A stretch of 64,000 nucleotides of DNA from Geosiphon pyriformis (lineage: Eukaryota; Glomeromycota; Glomeromycetes; Archaeosporales; Geosiphonaceae): contig JAAOMT010000436.1 of NCBI GenBank assembly GCA_016748015.1, positions 120,091-184,090 of the forward strand, read 5' to 3'. The position numbers and the translations under genes are program-made. The notes beneath the pieces are model-generated. The model was given only the letters and a program-made list of their open reading frames with translations. It had not been told where the DNA came from and ran no database searches. The first letter of the stretch is position 1, and each line of letters opens with the position of its first letter. This document shows, in pieces, positions 11,200 to 25,405 of this stretch.

Positions 11200-14100
11200 T
11201 TTCTTTTTTTCTTATATTTAAAATTTTCCAAAAAGCATATTTTATAAGAAGTTTTTTAGTTTTTAGTTTTTATATTTCACAATTTTCCAAAAAACAAATT
11301 TTTTTATTGTTAAATTGGCTGCTATTATGAGTAATATTGTATCTAAGAGAAAACCAGCCCAAGTTTTGGCTTTAAATTCAGTTAATAAAAGCTTAATTCA
11401 GAAGCAAAAAGCTTTCTTTAGCTAAGTAAAACATTTAAATAATAAGACAGATTTAGGTTTTGGTAGACCAGAACATATTGTTAGTCAGTTTGTTAAAATA
11501 AACACAAATGAAGATGCTCCTAAAGTAGTATTTTTTAAAGATAATAATAATTATAAGATAAGTATTAAAGAAGAAAAATAGTTTAATTCTAGAACTAATA
11601 CCTCTAAAGCCAAATAAATTAATATTAGTACTGCTTTTGGCTTTTTGATTGGTTTTCTTAATTATAAAATAGATAATAATAAGGTTTTTCTTTCTTTTTA
11701 TTTATTTATCTCTCTAAACAAAAAATAAATCAACCCAAAAATAACCAAAACTTAAGTAAAAGTACTTGTTAAAAAGTCTTTCACCTTAAACATTAATATT
11801 TTAATAATTAAGAGCAAATTAGTAACAGTTAAGACTTAATACATCAAAAAACTTTTTTCAATAATTAATAATTTTGGAAAGAGTAATACTTCCTTAAAAT
11901 TTAAAGAAATAATTAGATCGACATTTATATTTAAAAATAGTATAAAAAAATGATAATATTGAATAAAAAAAAGGGAGTAAAAATAAAAAATAATATTAAG
12001 AAACAAAAATTCTGTTTAGATTAATCTATGGTAATTAAAAAAATTTTCATAAATATGTTAAAAAAAATAATTGTTATTGCAATAACCAAATATAATAGAA
12101 TAATGTTAATTTAATTACAACTCATTAGACTATAACAAAAAACTGTGGTAAAATTTACTAAATTGAGTTAAGTTGATCTGTTGGCATTAAAATAATTATT
12201 CTTAATTGGAAAAAATTCAATATGTATAGCCAAAACTATATAATATTTGGATGTTAAAAAATAATTTTAGGGCACCTTTGTTTACTTTGTCAATAAGAAC
12301 AACAGCTTATGATCTTGATGCTCTTTTAGATAAAGTTAATAGAAAAATTTGCATAATTAATTAATCATTTGAAACTGGTAATAGAATTTATTGTGTTATG
12401 ATTGGCTTCAAGTTAAATAAGAAACTTGAATCTGCTTTTTATACAAAGCCAATTTTGAGTGATATTGGGCTAAAATAAATTTGATTTATTGTATAAAATG
12501 TGGACTTTTTGAACATTTTTTTTTTGAGTATAATAGTTTTAGCTTCTTAGCTTTAGTTTTAAAAAAGATTTATAAAAGATTTATTTCAAATCAAAATTAT
12601 CTTTAGCTTGCTTATTTTTATGTAAAAAAAAATGTGCATATTTCTTAATCTGCTGTCTTTAATAGCATGTTTTAGGTCTAAATAGTGTTTTCAATATCTG
12701 CTTTTGAGCTCTTTCTTTCTGGTGCTTTTTTTTTTGATAATAAAGTTCTTGATTTTTAAGATGCTTTTATAATTGGTAACTATTTGGCTTTTTTGGAGCT
12801 TTTATCTGACCAGGTGTCTAGTATTGTATACAAATTTAGTTGTATAAATTTGGTGCTTTTGGTTTTTTTTCTACCTGATCTCATTTCAACTATTATTAAG
12901 TTTGAATATGATTTTAAATATCTTACAAACATTATTTTTACTTCTTTCTCTAGCAAAAACTGAAGCTTTAATAATAGATCCAAACAGTTCCAAAGTTTTA
13001 ACCACCAAAATGAGCAGTCTAGAATTTAAAATAATAGCCTTTAAAATTTTTGTTAATTCAGTTTTAATAAAGTTGAATTAGTTGTGTTTTAATACAGATT
13101 CTATATTGCTTCTTTTGTCTTAATAACTGACTACATTTGGAAAGTTGCAATATGTAATATCAAAAAAATAAACAATTTGGCAAAACAGGATGATATTATT
13201 AAATAGCATAAAGATTCTGGAAATTTGATTTTAATATTCACTAAGACAAAATTAAAAAAGTAAATCAGACTTTGGATTAAAGACAAATTTGTTGACTTAA
13301 AAATTTTTGTATCTGGTTTAAATGTTAGTTATCTAAATTCAAAAATAATAATAGTAATAAACAAGTGTTTTGCTTGGCATGTATATAAAATCTCTAAAAT
13401 TTTCAGTCATTTTTTCTCACTTTATTTGTTGTTTAGCAAAAAGCAGTTAGTAATTATTCTGGATTTATATACAAATACTTCTCTAAAAATATGATTTAAT
13501 TAAGCTAATAAAGTAAATTTGTGTATTGTCAAGGCAATTAATACAAGTTCTTATATAGTATTAGATAATAACTTCAATAAAAATGGAGTAAAGCAATATG
13601 TAAGTTTAAAAAAATGTCTTGATTTGAGTTTGTGCAATTCTATATTAAGTAATATGATTGCTAAGCTCCCAACTTAAAATAATTCTAGAGAAGTTAAAAA
13701 AACTATTAATTATATTTTAGTTAGTAAACATTTTTTAATGATAATAATCAAATGTAAAGTTGGTAGTATTTCTGATTTTTTTAATATTAATTATTTAGCT
13801 GTTGTGGTTTTTTTTGGTTTAAGTGGTTTTTTGAATATGAATTTAAATACTGTTCAAAAACATGTCAATAAAAATTAATAGAAGTTTGGTTTTAAGAATG
13901 CCAATACTTCAAAATAGGTTTAATTTCAAAAAAAAATTTCAATTAAAATGTCTTAGTTATATAATGAGTTTTAGGTTGCTAAAGAGAAAAGTAATTTGAA
14001 TATAATATGAAATCTCATAAGATTATTTATAATTAAGTTAGTAAACAAAGTATTCTTCAAAAATTGGTTCAAAAATTTTAATAATTTTAAGAATAAGCAA

Positions 14101-17100
14101 TCTTCTAGATACTATAAGTTGGAAGTTTTAATTTTAAAAATAGTTAAAGTATTTTTTTCCAGAAATATTGTTGAATTTGATTGTTTTAAACAAGTTTGGT
14201 TAAGATTGGATGCTAATAATTCGATTGGTTTGTCTTCTCTGGTTAAAAACAAGACTAAGGCTAAAGTGGTCTTTTTTTATTTGTTAAGATTAAAGAAAAA
14301 ATATTAGGAATCTAAGTATCAAAAATTTAAGACTAATAAGACAGCTGTAATTAAAAGCACAATCAATAAGAGAATGGAAAATTTTAGTTTAAATAAAAGC
14401 AGTATGATCAGAAATGTTTTGAAATAACTATTTTGGAAGATAGTTCTAAATTATCTGATAATTGAAGAAAAGCTAGTTTTGGAACTAGATAAAATTAAAC
14501 ATAAGATTGGTGTAATTATAAAAAATTGAACAAAAAGCATAAGGTTTCTTTAGTTCTGTTTAATTTATAGGCTTGTCAATATGCATTTTTGACATATATG
14601 GATAAAAATATCTTTTTTGACATAATAAGTGCTATTAGTAAAATAGATTTGATTTTGGTAATTGGTAGCCTGTTTAATGACAAAGCTGCTAATTTGTTTG
14701 ATATAACTAATAAACTTTGAAAACATTGTGATAATATGATAATAAATTGTCTCTTAGTTTTGTTAAATGTTTATCTAACTTTTGGAGATATCTCAGTTCT
14801 TTGAAAAAAAGTGTGAATTTCAATAATCTCTAAGCCATATAATTGAAATAGTATTTTAATTAACATATAATTTATAGTACTAATTGAGACTGCCAAAAAA
14901 ATTTTGTTCAAAATTTTATTAGATCATATTTTATCTGTTTGTGATAAGTTTAATATTTTTTATGATAACAATTTTTCAGTCTTAAAAGATACTTCAATTC
15001 AATTCTCAGTATTTGTTATTAGTTCTATTGTGGAGAATACTTTAGAAAAAGGGTAAAAGCTTTGGTTAGTTCTATAGAACATGTGTAAAACTTATGATTT
15101 AGTTGGGTGACATCATTTAGAAACTAGTTTAAAGTAAATTAAAATATGTAACAAGTTTATTAACTTCTTTAAAAGCATACACAAGAACAGAGTCAACAAA
15201 ATAATGACTGATTTTGGTCTTTTAAATAATTACAGAATACATAATGAGCAAGATTAAAGTAAAGGCTTCTTATTACTTCTTTGAAAAAATTTTTATAATT
15301 TCTTATTGTGTAAAGTTAAGTATTAGAAGCATTTATGTAAATACTGAATTAATACTAATTTTGTGGTTAAAACAGATAGAATAAAAGTTAATAAGAGAAA
15401 AACTTTTTTTTTTGCAGCAAATGTTTTTATAGATAACACAATTTGGGTAGAAAATAATTAAGCTTTGACACAGTATATTTTGAATTTGGCTGATTAGTTT
15501 TTTAAAATTAACAATATTTGTATTAACAATAAAAAAAACAGTTGTAATTTTCATAAACTAAGAAGTTATATTTGCTTTATTATATATTAATAATCAACTT
15601 ATTTCTATTGTCAAGTATAAAAAATCTTACAAATATCTTGGGATTTTTTTGTTAACAGAGGGTATGTTTAAGCTGAATCTTACCAAGACATATTTAGACA
15701 TCAAATTTTTTTCAAACATGATACTCAGAAAACTTTGTTAAATAAACAATTTTTATACTTAATTTTAACAATTTTACAATTATTATCAATTACTGAATAC
15801 AATTTAGTTTTACGTCTAAAATGTATATCAAAAGTGAGATATTATAATTAAAAAAAAGCTCAAATCAAAGACTAATTTGCCAAAAAAAATTTTCAATAAG
15901 GCTTTACATTATCTATTATTGTATAAGCTAAAAATATTTGAGCAGTTTCAGACAAAAAGCAAGATGACTTTATTAATTTAGTTTTCTAATACAGAAAAAA
16001 TTCTTGGCTATTTGTTTGTGCACTATTTTTTGGATTTACAAATTATAAATTGAATGCCAAGGAACCCAATACAATTTTCTGTTAAACTAAGAATCAGTCT
16101 TGTAAATAATTTTCTAACAGACATAATAAAAATTTTTTTGAATAACAATATTTCTTTGGCAAATAAATTATTATGTGCTTTTGTTTTTCAGATTGCTTTT
16201 TTATGTCAAAAATTCTGGGTGGTTTATGTTACTTTGATGTAGTTCATCTTTTAAAGTAACTTAATATTGCTTTTAGTAATAGATTATTAAACAAATATGG
16301 CTTAATTATGAATTAAAAAACCTTTTGTTATTAAAAGAAACTGAATTTAAAGAGCTCAGTACTGGCATAATTTGTAAAAGCTACTACTTATATAAGCAAT
16401 CTTTTTGTTAAACTTATTAAGTATAGCTCAAATTCTGGCAGTTCAGATTTTTATAACTTAAGTAAATTTTTAGATATTTATAAACATTTACATAAACTTT
16501 AAACAGAAAAAGTTAATGTTTACACTGATAGTTCTTTATGTAATTTGAGTATTATTAATGTGATAAGTAAAACAGCAGCATATTTTTTTGAGATTGGAGT
16601 AAATTTAGACATAAAAGTTTCCAGCTTATTGTTTTCAATTTTATTAGAATTACAGGCCATTATTTTGGTTTTAAAATATGTTCTCTCTTTTTTTTTAATA
16701 GTTTTGTACACAAACAGTCAAGTTGTTATTGATGTATATATATTAGAACTCATATTGTTCATGTCTAATTTTTAAAATAAATGCTAAATTAAAAAATAAT
16801 ATATAGTTAACTTAGTTAAATTCAAAGATATTTCTATTAAGTAAATAAAGATTAAAAGACATTCAGAGAATACTAACAATAACAAAGTTAATATTTTTGT
16901 AAATGTTATAGTACAGTCCTGTTTTTTTTATCTATTAATATACATAAAAAGTTTATTTCAACAGATTGTTTAGTTATTTTAGATAATACTTGGTATTTTG
17001 TTCACAATATATATTAGACAATTAATTATGCTTAATAAAAAGTGGATCCAAATATGAAAATTTTGTAGAATTTTTTTATTTGAATTATTAATTGGCACTG

Positions 17101-17915
17101 TATTGTTTTGGTATAGCACTTTAATTCTTATATATTTTTTGGTTATACTAATAGTCTTCTATACATATTTAATAAAAGTAATTCATAAGAAATTGCCAAC
17201 TGCAGTCAGAAAAAAACTTTATAATAAAAAATATTTAAATATGTTGTGTCTTTTTTGTGATAATATTAAACTGTCTGATTATGTTTTTATCTGTTCAAAA
17301 AATGCTTCAATATACTCTGAAATTTAGTTAAATTACTCCAAATTGTATGTATCTTTGGTAAAATTTTGTTTTTTATTAACTTCTTTAGTATTATATACTT
17401 TCTTATTAGGAGTGTTAAATATCAGTATTTATAAAATTTTGTATAAAGAATTTGTTTTCAAAAATTGGGTTTGTAAGACAGCTTTTAGATTTGAGAATAT
17501 AAAAAAAACTTTAATAGTAATATCTAATTTTATTTGCATTTAACTAATGCATATTATAATAGATTAAAGAATTTTAAATCAAAATATAAAATTAATATAA
17601 AAGAAAATAGTTTGGTAAAAGACATGGAGATTTTGCCTAAGATATACAATGATTTGTTTAGCTTTTTCTCAATAAAAGTAATTTATCTGCTTAGAATTAT
17701 TGAATTATTTGCTATTAGTTTTGGATTGTATAAAGCTTGTCTATTTTTTTTAGGTTTAAATAATAGATAAAGAATTAATATAAATATGTAGTATAGTCTT
17801 GATTAGTTCAAGTAGCTGGTCATATATAGTAAGTACATAAGTCATATTTAGTTTGATTAACTTAGTTTAATTCTGTATATTAAATAATAGTTAGGCTATA
17901 CTCATTAAATAAATA
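11200..17915 (+). mobile_element. LINE copy A, full length, AT-saturated
   Basis: This is a decayed full-length relative of LINE D. The 5' leader ends TTGGCTGCTATTATGAG with the old ORF1 start at 11327, matching CCAGCTGCCACTATGAG in D. The ORF1/ORF2 junction near 13121 reads TAATAACTGAC where D and E read CAATGAGTGAC. The endonuclease, RT (NTIW beside the old FVDD near 15430), RNase H and 3' tail follow in order, and the end near 17905 reads ACTCATTAAAT. Almost every C and G has become T or A, giving stops throughout, but large stretches (16545-17530) still read in one frame. It lies head to head with LINE C, whose 3' end abuts it. Exact ends are approximate and no clean target-site duplication was found. 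Confidence 0.85.
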
Positions 17916-17996
17916 AATAAAATTAAAACAACAAAAATATTTTTATTTTATTTTTTAACAATATTACAATTAATTTTTTTAAAATATTAAAAAACA
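17916..17996. other. AT-rich junction between LINE A and LINE C
   Basis: Short A/T-rich stretch; nothing else visible. Confidence 0.5.
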
Positions 17997-18149
17997 GTAT
18001 TTTTTTTTTTTTTTTTTATTAACATTTAACGAATGAAGTCCAAACACTACTTAAAACTATACATCAAAGAAATAATCTAAACTAAGTGCAAATCATGCAC
18101 TTTCTACATATAACCAGCCACTCAAGCCAGTCAAAATAACACTATGTAA

Positions 18150-21100
18150 TTATATTAACAGAAACCAGGTTACCAATACCTGAGAAAAAAAACAAATTTT
18201 GCGAAAGCCAAAACGGACATCAAAAGCTTCAGCAATACCAAGCAATTTAACCACACCATCTGAAAACCTCGAAACCAAACCAGAAACCAAGATGGAAATC
18301 GAGCCATCCACTGGGATCAGGCCATTCTTTTCCATATATGCACAATACTTGGCATGAACCAACCAAATGTCATTCCTAAAAGCGACACAAAGAGAATGCA
18401 CAAAATCAGCAATCTTGATGCTAGCAACTTTGGAATTATGGAAGATGGAAACAGCCTCCTGAATCTATCCTTTGAAAACAAAACCCTTGTAAAGAGCTAA
18501 GAAAACCAGGAAATCTGAAGCACAGGTTGACAGCAGCTGTAATACACTTGAAAAAGAGAGGGAAAGACCAGAAAGCATCTTTCAAAAAGACATACAGGAT
18601 TCCAAAACCCAATGACAAGCTGAATCATCAATTACACAAGAAAATACATGATCAGACACCTTCACCTCACCACAATACAGACACAGAACACTAGGGTAAC
18701 ATCTATCATAAATGCATTTTTGAACAGCCATGGGAAGCCAATAGTACAAAGCCTTCATAAAGTAAGTATAAGTGTTGGCAATATGCCTGCTGGTGAAACC
18801 TGTTGCCATATGCGAATCAGGATGCCAAACTCTGGAAAAACCAGGCCAATCAACATCCAAGTGCAAATCCCCAGGTAGAAACCCAGAACTGGAACCAACC
18901 TCCCAATGCGTCCAACAAATAGCATAAAAAACATCTCGAACAAAGTGTCTAGAATTACCAGAGATAATACTATCATCCACCAACAAAAAATGTTCATCAA
19001 CACAAGGAGGAAGAAACCAATCAGAGAGAGTTGCAGCATCAGCGATGCTATCAGCTCGATTATTTCCCAACACACCAAAGTAATCCTTAATCTTGTGCCA
19101 GCTAACTCTTAAATTTTTACTGCGAATAACATTCTTAATATGCTGGCACTCGACCCAATACTGATTGCAAAAGTCAGGATACACCAAGTTAATTTCCGAC
19201 ATGCAAGCATCTAAGGCCACCTGACTATCTGAAAACAGACAAACAGAATGAGCTGCAGGTACACACTTTAGAACCAATGCTATAGCCTGCAATTCTGCCA
19301 AAGTAGATGACACCAAACCCCGAACACTAATACCCAAACCCAAGTTAACATCTTCAAAAAAGACAGCAGTCCCGGCCCTACAACCAGTCATGCCCAAATT
19401 TTTCAATAACCCATCTGTATACACAGACAAACTATCAGCACTAATCCAAGAAAGATAATCACATACAAACACAAAATCATCAGAACCACAAATATCAACA
19501 GAACCAACACCAACTGAGACTAAGGGAGAAGAATGGAAAGTCACAAGGAACTTGACTGAATGTTTGAACCACTCAGGGACTGGACCACAAGGATCTAGTC
19601 TCTTCCACCACTTAAAGATGAGCCAGCTAAAGACATCACCATGACAATCCTGAAGCTGATCCATGAAGACAACACCATAATGCCAAAGGGACGGCAAAAA
19701 CTTGAAAAACAAAGAATCACCAAGAACAATAGACATAGGAATCCCACCGCGAAACCAGAAAACACTGGCCAAAAAACCACCCAAAGACAGCCTGTAGTCA
19801 AGAAGGATGGAAACCACATCAGCCAAGAAATTATTAGAAATACTGACATGAATATGAGTAGAAGAGATCAATAAATGGATCGGCCACCAACACAGAACTT
19901 GCAAGTCATGAGACCTGTGACTGAACAAACGTCCCAAAATCCTGCTAGAGTTTGCAAAACTAACAAGTGAAGCAACCTTACATTCTGACTGACACTGTAA
20001 AAAGGACTTTAAACCATAAAAAGAAGGATGGTGAATCATATTACTAGGAAAATCCAGTGGGAGACCAGATTTAAGTTTCAAGTCTTTGCGAATCAGAGCA
20101 TCCCATTTGGTGCACATACCAACAGGAACAAAGCTGAACTACATTCTATAGCTGATTATAGGATGGAGGACTGTTGACACCAGATACAAAAATTGCTTAT
20201 CCAAAACCACCTTTCTCAGGACCAGATTAGTGAAAAAATGAACATCTGAATTCACCTTAGCCAAATTAGGCTTTGAAAGACCCTCAGTTGAGAGAAAAAT
20301 ATCCAAGTACTAATGAGATTCACTTTTTTTGGCAATGGAAATTGGCGAGCCACTAATGGAGAGAAAAAGAACACTAACTCTGCCATTGATAGGAATGGCC
20401 ACTGTCTTGTCATTATTAATTGAAATGTTATTAATTTGAAAAAATTCACTAGCTACATTGAAAATATGCTGAGTAGCATTTTGACTGCTACCAATTCAGA
20501 TTGTATTATCAACAAAAGCACCAGCAGCAAAAAAAGAAGAGAGCCTAGCCTGAGATTTGGTACAACCACTTTTGGAAACAAAATGAGAATTCAATCTATA
20601 CCTATACACACTTTTCTGATGCTTGACTTCACACAACAGAGGATCATAAAAAATACGTCACAAAAGGGGGAAAAAAACCTCTTCTTGGTCCAGGCCATCA
20701 TGCACATGATAGCCTTCTGTCAAACCAAAATCTGTCATTACATGGTTGGTGCAATTCTTATGAATACTACCAAAAAACCGAATAAATTTGCTGCACATCT
20801 TAATCCTGACCAAACTTTTCTCAAGGTGCTCTCAGCCAACCAAATCATAAGCTTTTCATATGTTCTATAAAACCAACCAAAGCTCTCAGTTTTTTTCCAG
20901 AGTGTCTTTAATAACTGAACCAATAGCAAAAATAGGTGACTGAACCATCATACCCTTTAAGACAGAAAAATTGTCACCACATAAGACATCATGAGAGCTG
21001 CAAGCCAGTGAAATCCTATCTGAAAGAATCTTAAAGAGAATTTTGCAAGCTGTTTTGATCAAAGCAATAGGACAAGTATTTATGAGAACACTTTCCCACT

Positions 21101-22820
21101 CATAGGGCTTGGGAATCATTGAAACCCAAGCCTTTTTTCAAGGACTAGGTACCAATTCACAAAACAGACAAGAATTCAACAGGACCAGAAGGAAACCCAA
21201 AACTGACTCATCACAATGTTTTCATAGCTCATTAGAGATACCTGAAAGACCAGCGGCTTTGCCATTAGGCAGATTGGAGACCACATGATGCAACTCATCA
21301 AAATCAATAGCACACATTACCCCAGAGAAGGTCTTATCAAAAACATAGTCCAAAAATCAATACTAATGAGACCAAGTATCAAAAACATTATCGACCACTA
21401 CGCGTTTCCTGGTCCATCCTTTCATAATATTATCCACTTTGGATTTTACTAAGTCAGGCTCAAAAACCAACTCATTACTTATGACCAAATAATCCAAAAC
21501 CACCTTGTGAAAGGGTTGTTCCAGCATGCTTCTAATTATGTGACCTTTATCCATGTCAAAACTCTCTATCCTCTTATCTATAGCAGACTTGATGTCTGCT
21601 TCCTTAGCTCTCAAAGACTCAGCAAGCTTGGATGCGTGATAAAACCTCCTAGCACTAAAGAGAGCAGAATGAACACCATCAGCGCCAGCACCAGAGTCCA
21701 CCACATCTTGCACAAATGAAGCCTTATCATTATCCAAAGAAATCCAATGTCCCATAAGAGACTCAAAATTTACTACACATTCCTCATGTGAGATTTTGAC
21801 AATTTTGGAAACCAAAAGCTCCAATTTGTGAAATCTTGAAGATTCCTTGGTGAAAACATAATCAAAACCCTTGAACCACTTCCTCTTAAACACTTTACTA
21901 GCTGAGAGAACCATTATCTTGTGAACAATGTCCCACATTGCATCCAAGTCCGAAAACTTCACAGAGATGACAAACTCATCTGAGAACATTGTAGTGTTGG
22001 CCAACATGGCACCTTTAAAATTGTTCTATCTAATCTCATCAGCACCCTTAAAATCAAACTTCTAACAATCCTTATTTGCCTGTTTGCAAAGAGAGTTCAG
22101 CTGCGCATCCAAAAGCCCACCCAAGCCTATGGACACAGAGACAACCCAGTAATCTGTATCATAATGTTTGCCAACCTCCAAAACATTATGGTGTACAATT
22201 GCACTGACCAGACTTAAAGAAACAAACACATAATCAATTGTCTTCTTCGCACCTTTTGAATTTTTTCAAGTAGGACTTTTCGCAACTGGACTACCTGACA
22301 GAGAGTTGATTAGCCCCAAATCAAGACACTTCCTAAAACTCGCACTTTTATGCAAACTATCTTCATTGAAATCACCCCCAAAAACAATGAAAGAAGATTC
22401 ATTAACAGTCTTAGTGATAAAAAAGTTAACCTCACCAGCCTGAAAGAACTGAACCACCAAAGAAGCACCTGTATAGAGCCCTAAAATTGATACTGAAAGT
22501 TTATTCTTGAACAGCAACTTGATAAACAAGAGCCAACCAGGCATCTCAGAAACCTTGCACACATGTTTCGCCAAAGAAGAATTCACGACAATCACAACAC
22601 CAGCACCCAGATAACCAGAATCCAAGCCAAAGATAAACACCCTTACACCATCAAATTTGTTGACAATCCAGAGACGAACTCTTCCTTTTAACTTTGTTTC
22701 TGTAAAAATTGAAATCAAATTGTTTATGTCATTGTGCCAACAAATGATGTCATCCTGTTTTGTAGGATTGTTTATGCCCCTGACATTGCAAATAGCAATT
22801 TTCCAAACCAAACCACTTAT
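18150..22820 (-). pseudogene. LINE C ORF2: endonuclease / reverse transcriptase / RNase H
   Basis: The segments starting at 22859, 22007, 21119 and 20117 all lie in one frame, so about 4.2 kb is free of frameshifts; indels appear only near 18430-18560 and at the very end. The endonuclease begins GLVWKIAICNVRG and contains FGGDFNEDS. The RT motif C reads FVDNTI (Asp to Asn), followed by a TGA at 20496-20498 in place of Trp. RNase H shows VYTDG, LAELQA and FSDSQ, and the C-terminal motif is CLYCGEVKVSDHVFSC. The start codon at the ORF1/ORF2 overlap is ATA, where D and E have ATG. A TGA at 22266-22268 replaces an endonuclease Trp, as in copy D. It cannot make a full product as it stands. Confidence 0.85.
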
Positions 22821-24765
22821 TGAGATGAAAGGACAGATGACAAACCCAACCCAGAGCACAAAAGATCCAATCTAGCCAAAACTGTACCAACTGTTGTATC
22901 TAAAGCCATCATTTTCAATTTCAAACCACCAACTTTGGTGGTCAGGATTTTTGAACTACTAGAACCAAAATCAGAAGCTGTATTGTCAACGACTGTGATG
23001 GGAGGAAAAGAAGAAACCTGTGGAGCATCCAACACTATGTTCAAGTTTGCACTCAAATCCAGAGGAGCAGAGATGACAGAAGGAGAAGCTAGTAAAACAA
23101 AAAGCAAAGGCACCAATTCAGCAGAGCTCAATCTTTTCAAGATGCCAGAAACCTGGTCAGCCAAGAATTCCAAAGAGCATTCCAAGGACATCAAGCAATT
23201 ATTCAGACTTGCGACCACAAGAGAATCAGAATCCATTGAGAGACTTTTGACATTTGAAAACAACTTTGCACCAGAAACAACCAAGAGAACCACACGAGAA
23301 AGAGACCCACCAGTCACTTGAGTCTAAGTTTTACCACCAAAAAGAAACTGGATAAGCAATTGGCACCTGCCTCTTTTTATAAATGTCAGCCAAACAGGCC
23401 TGATTCTGAGGAGTAACCACATGTCTACCACATCTCCCAGAATTCCCACTCACAGAACACATATCCGAAACATGACCAAAATGTTTACACATAGCACAAC
23501 AGGCCAAAAAAAGACCAGCCCAATGCAAACTCACACTCTTAAAGATCAGAACTGAACTAATTGCAGCCAACTTGGAAGCTTAATCCACAAAACAAATAAC
23601 AGCGCATCTATCTCAAACATACGTAACCAGATTACAGCCAACTATGCAGGTTTTTCCACCATAAGAATTCAACAAATTAGAAAGATCATGGGTGGTGGTG
23701 CCAACTGGAAGAGTATAAAGTAATGCCTAATGCTGATTCCTTGATATTCATGTTTGTTTATTACCAATTGCCAAAGCTACATGCACTGAATCCTTTCCCA
23801 TAAGAACCAACCACTTGAATGCAACCAGGCTGGCTATTTCAGATGATTTAAATTCAACTAAGGTCTTTTGCCAAAAACCAATCAGCTGCATTTTGATGAA
23901 CACAATCTCACCGAATTTAGAAAAAACTGATTCCATTGCCGATCTGAGAAGATCTACTGGAATCTTCTTGACAATCACCTCCTGATCTGAACAGCTGTTT
24001 GCTTTTTTAACATCATTATTAACCAAAATTTTCTTACTGATTGCCATCTCCCTTGTCTTTATTAAGCTATTTTCAGAAATAAATGAAGATTTGATAATCC
24101 CAAGAAATTTTGAGGGAGTTAACACTCCTCCCAAAACCATCAATTTGATAGAAAATTTTTTTTACTGCAATTAACTTGTTACTAACTAATTTTTCAGACA
24201 CCACAGAAAGCTCAATATCAAGTGCAAAAAACTTTGTTGAATCAAAACTTCGCATTTCTGAGGCATGTGACATGAGTGGCAGCAATAGATTGGAACCACT
24301 AAGCATACAAGAAAGGAGCTCCAGCACACTATCGTCATCACTCACATTGTTGAAAAGGGGTTGCTTCATCAGGTTGCTTAGAGTGTACGTCCTGGTGTGT
24401 GTTTTCCTCAGCATAGCTTTGTCTATGTTGTCATCCTCACCAGATTCTACGTAACTTGTTTCTTTGGCTACCAAGTTCATCATATTTTCCACATCCGAAA
24501 GACTGCTCATATTGTTCACTACACTACTGACATTGCTACCCCAGGACACCACATATTTGGTACTAGCTTCACCCAAATCTTCCAAGCTAAGAAGACCAAC
24601 AGACGTATTGATTACACCACTAACAGCAGCAGGCTTCTTAGGTTTCTTGTAGAATGTACCACATGAGTGAACACTTGCCAAACGTTTAGATTTAACACCA
24701 GAATGGGTCCCCAAACTCGTCAAAACAGAATCTGAACTACCAGCAGAAGAGTCTGTTGGTTCTAT
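22817..24765 (-). pseudogene. LINE C ORF1: nucleic-acid-binding protein
   Basis: ORF1 runs in at least three frames: pieces starting at 24723, 24143/23570 and 23317. It therefore carries frameshifts as well as stops, more than ORF2 of the same copy. The zinc knuckle is CAMCKHFGHVSDMC (CX2CX4HX4C) near 23480. The start probably lies at ATA 24763-24765, which would be ATG before a G-to-A change. The ORF1 stop TAA (22817-22819) overlaps the ORF2 start. ORF1 proteins of LINEs coat the element RNA in the ribonucleoprotein. Confidence 0.75.
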
Positions 24766-24916
24766 ATTAACAAAAAGGGGTATATCAAAAGAAATAACTT
24801 TAAGATAAAAGGGGAAAAAGGAAGAAAAAGAAGGCTATTTTATCAATTTACTTCTTGCTTTTGCTATGATCAGAGGATTGACAAGAGAAAAAAAAATCCT
24901 ACAATTGTATTTTTTT

Positions 24917-25405
24917 AATATATTTAAAACAAATTTATTATTTTAAAGCTTGTTTTTTTTAAAAAATAGTAAAAATATTATAAAAAACAAAAAAAATATT
25001 TAATTTTATTAATTTATAAAAAAATACAATTTAATAATATATTTTAAGATAACTTAATATATGTCTTAATAATTAATTATATATTAAAATACATAATTTA
25101 TATTTATAATTATGTAATTTACAATTTATATAAATATTAAATAGATTATATTTATTAAAACAATAAAAAATTATATTATTTTAATATAATGTTTTTATAT
25201 ATATTATAAATAAAAAACATTTTTATAAAAATAAAATCAATTATTTTAATAAAAATTATTAAAAAATACTTTAAAAAATATTAATAAATTAAATATTAAC
25301 AATATGTAAATAATATAATTTTATTATTAAAAGCATTTTTTGTTTTTAAAAATTTTTATTTATTTATTTAAATAAATATTATACAATTCTTTTTTTTTCT
25401 TGTTT
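24917..25405. other. AT-rich spacer
   Basis: Nearly pure A/T sequence right of the LINE C duplication. No homology to the LINE or LTR sequences here could be seen by eye. Confidence 0.45.

Larger units (their letters stand above)
18007..24906 (-). mobile_element. LINE copy C, full length, with 10-bp TSD
   Basis: A full-length minus-strand LINE of about 6.9 kb. GTATTTTTTT occurs at 17997-18006 and again at 24907-24916; because it is T-rich it is a moderately strong duplication. The 3' end is the shared LINE tail (18020-18150) followed by a poly(A) seen as T on the plus strand. Order in sense: leader, ORF1 with CX2CX4HX4C knuckle, ORF2 with apurinic-type endonuclease, reverse transcriptase, RNase H and a C-terminal Cys/His motif. 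The layout fits an I/Tad-like LINE group. Base composition is normal, unlike neighbours A and B, so it inserted later. Confidence 0.9.

Noticed and set aside
18150-20117. Host RNase H or zinc-finger gene
   Set aside because: The 511-codon frame ending at 18582 is the C-terminal part of LINE C ORF2, in frame with its RT and endonuclease and followed by the LINE tail.
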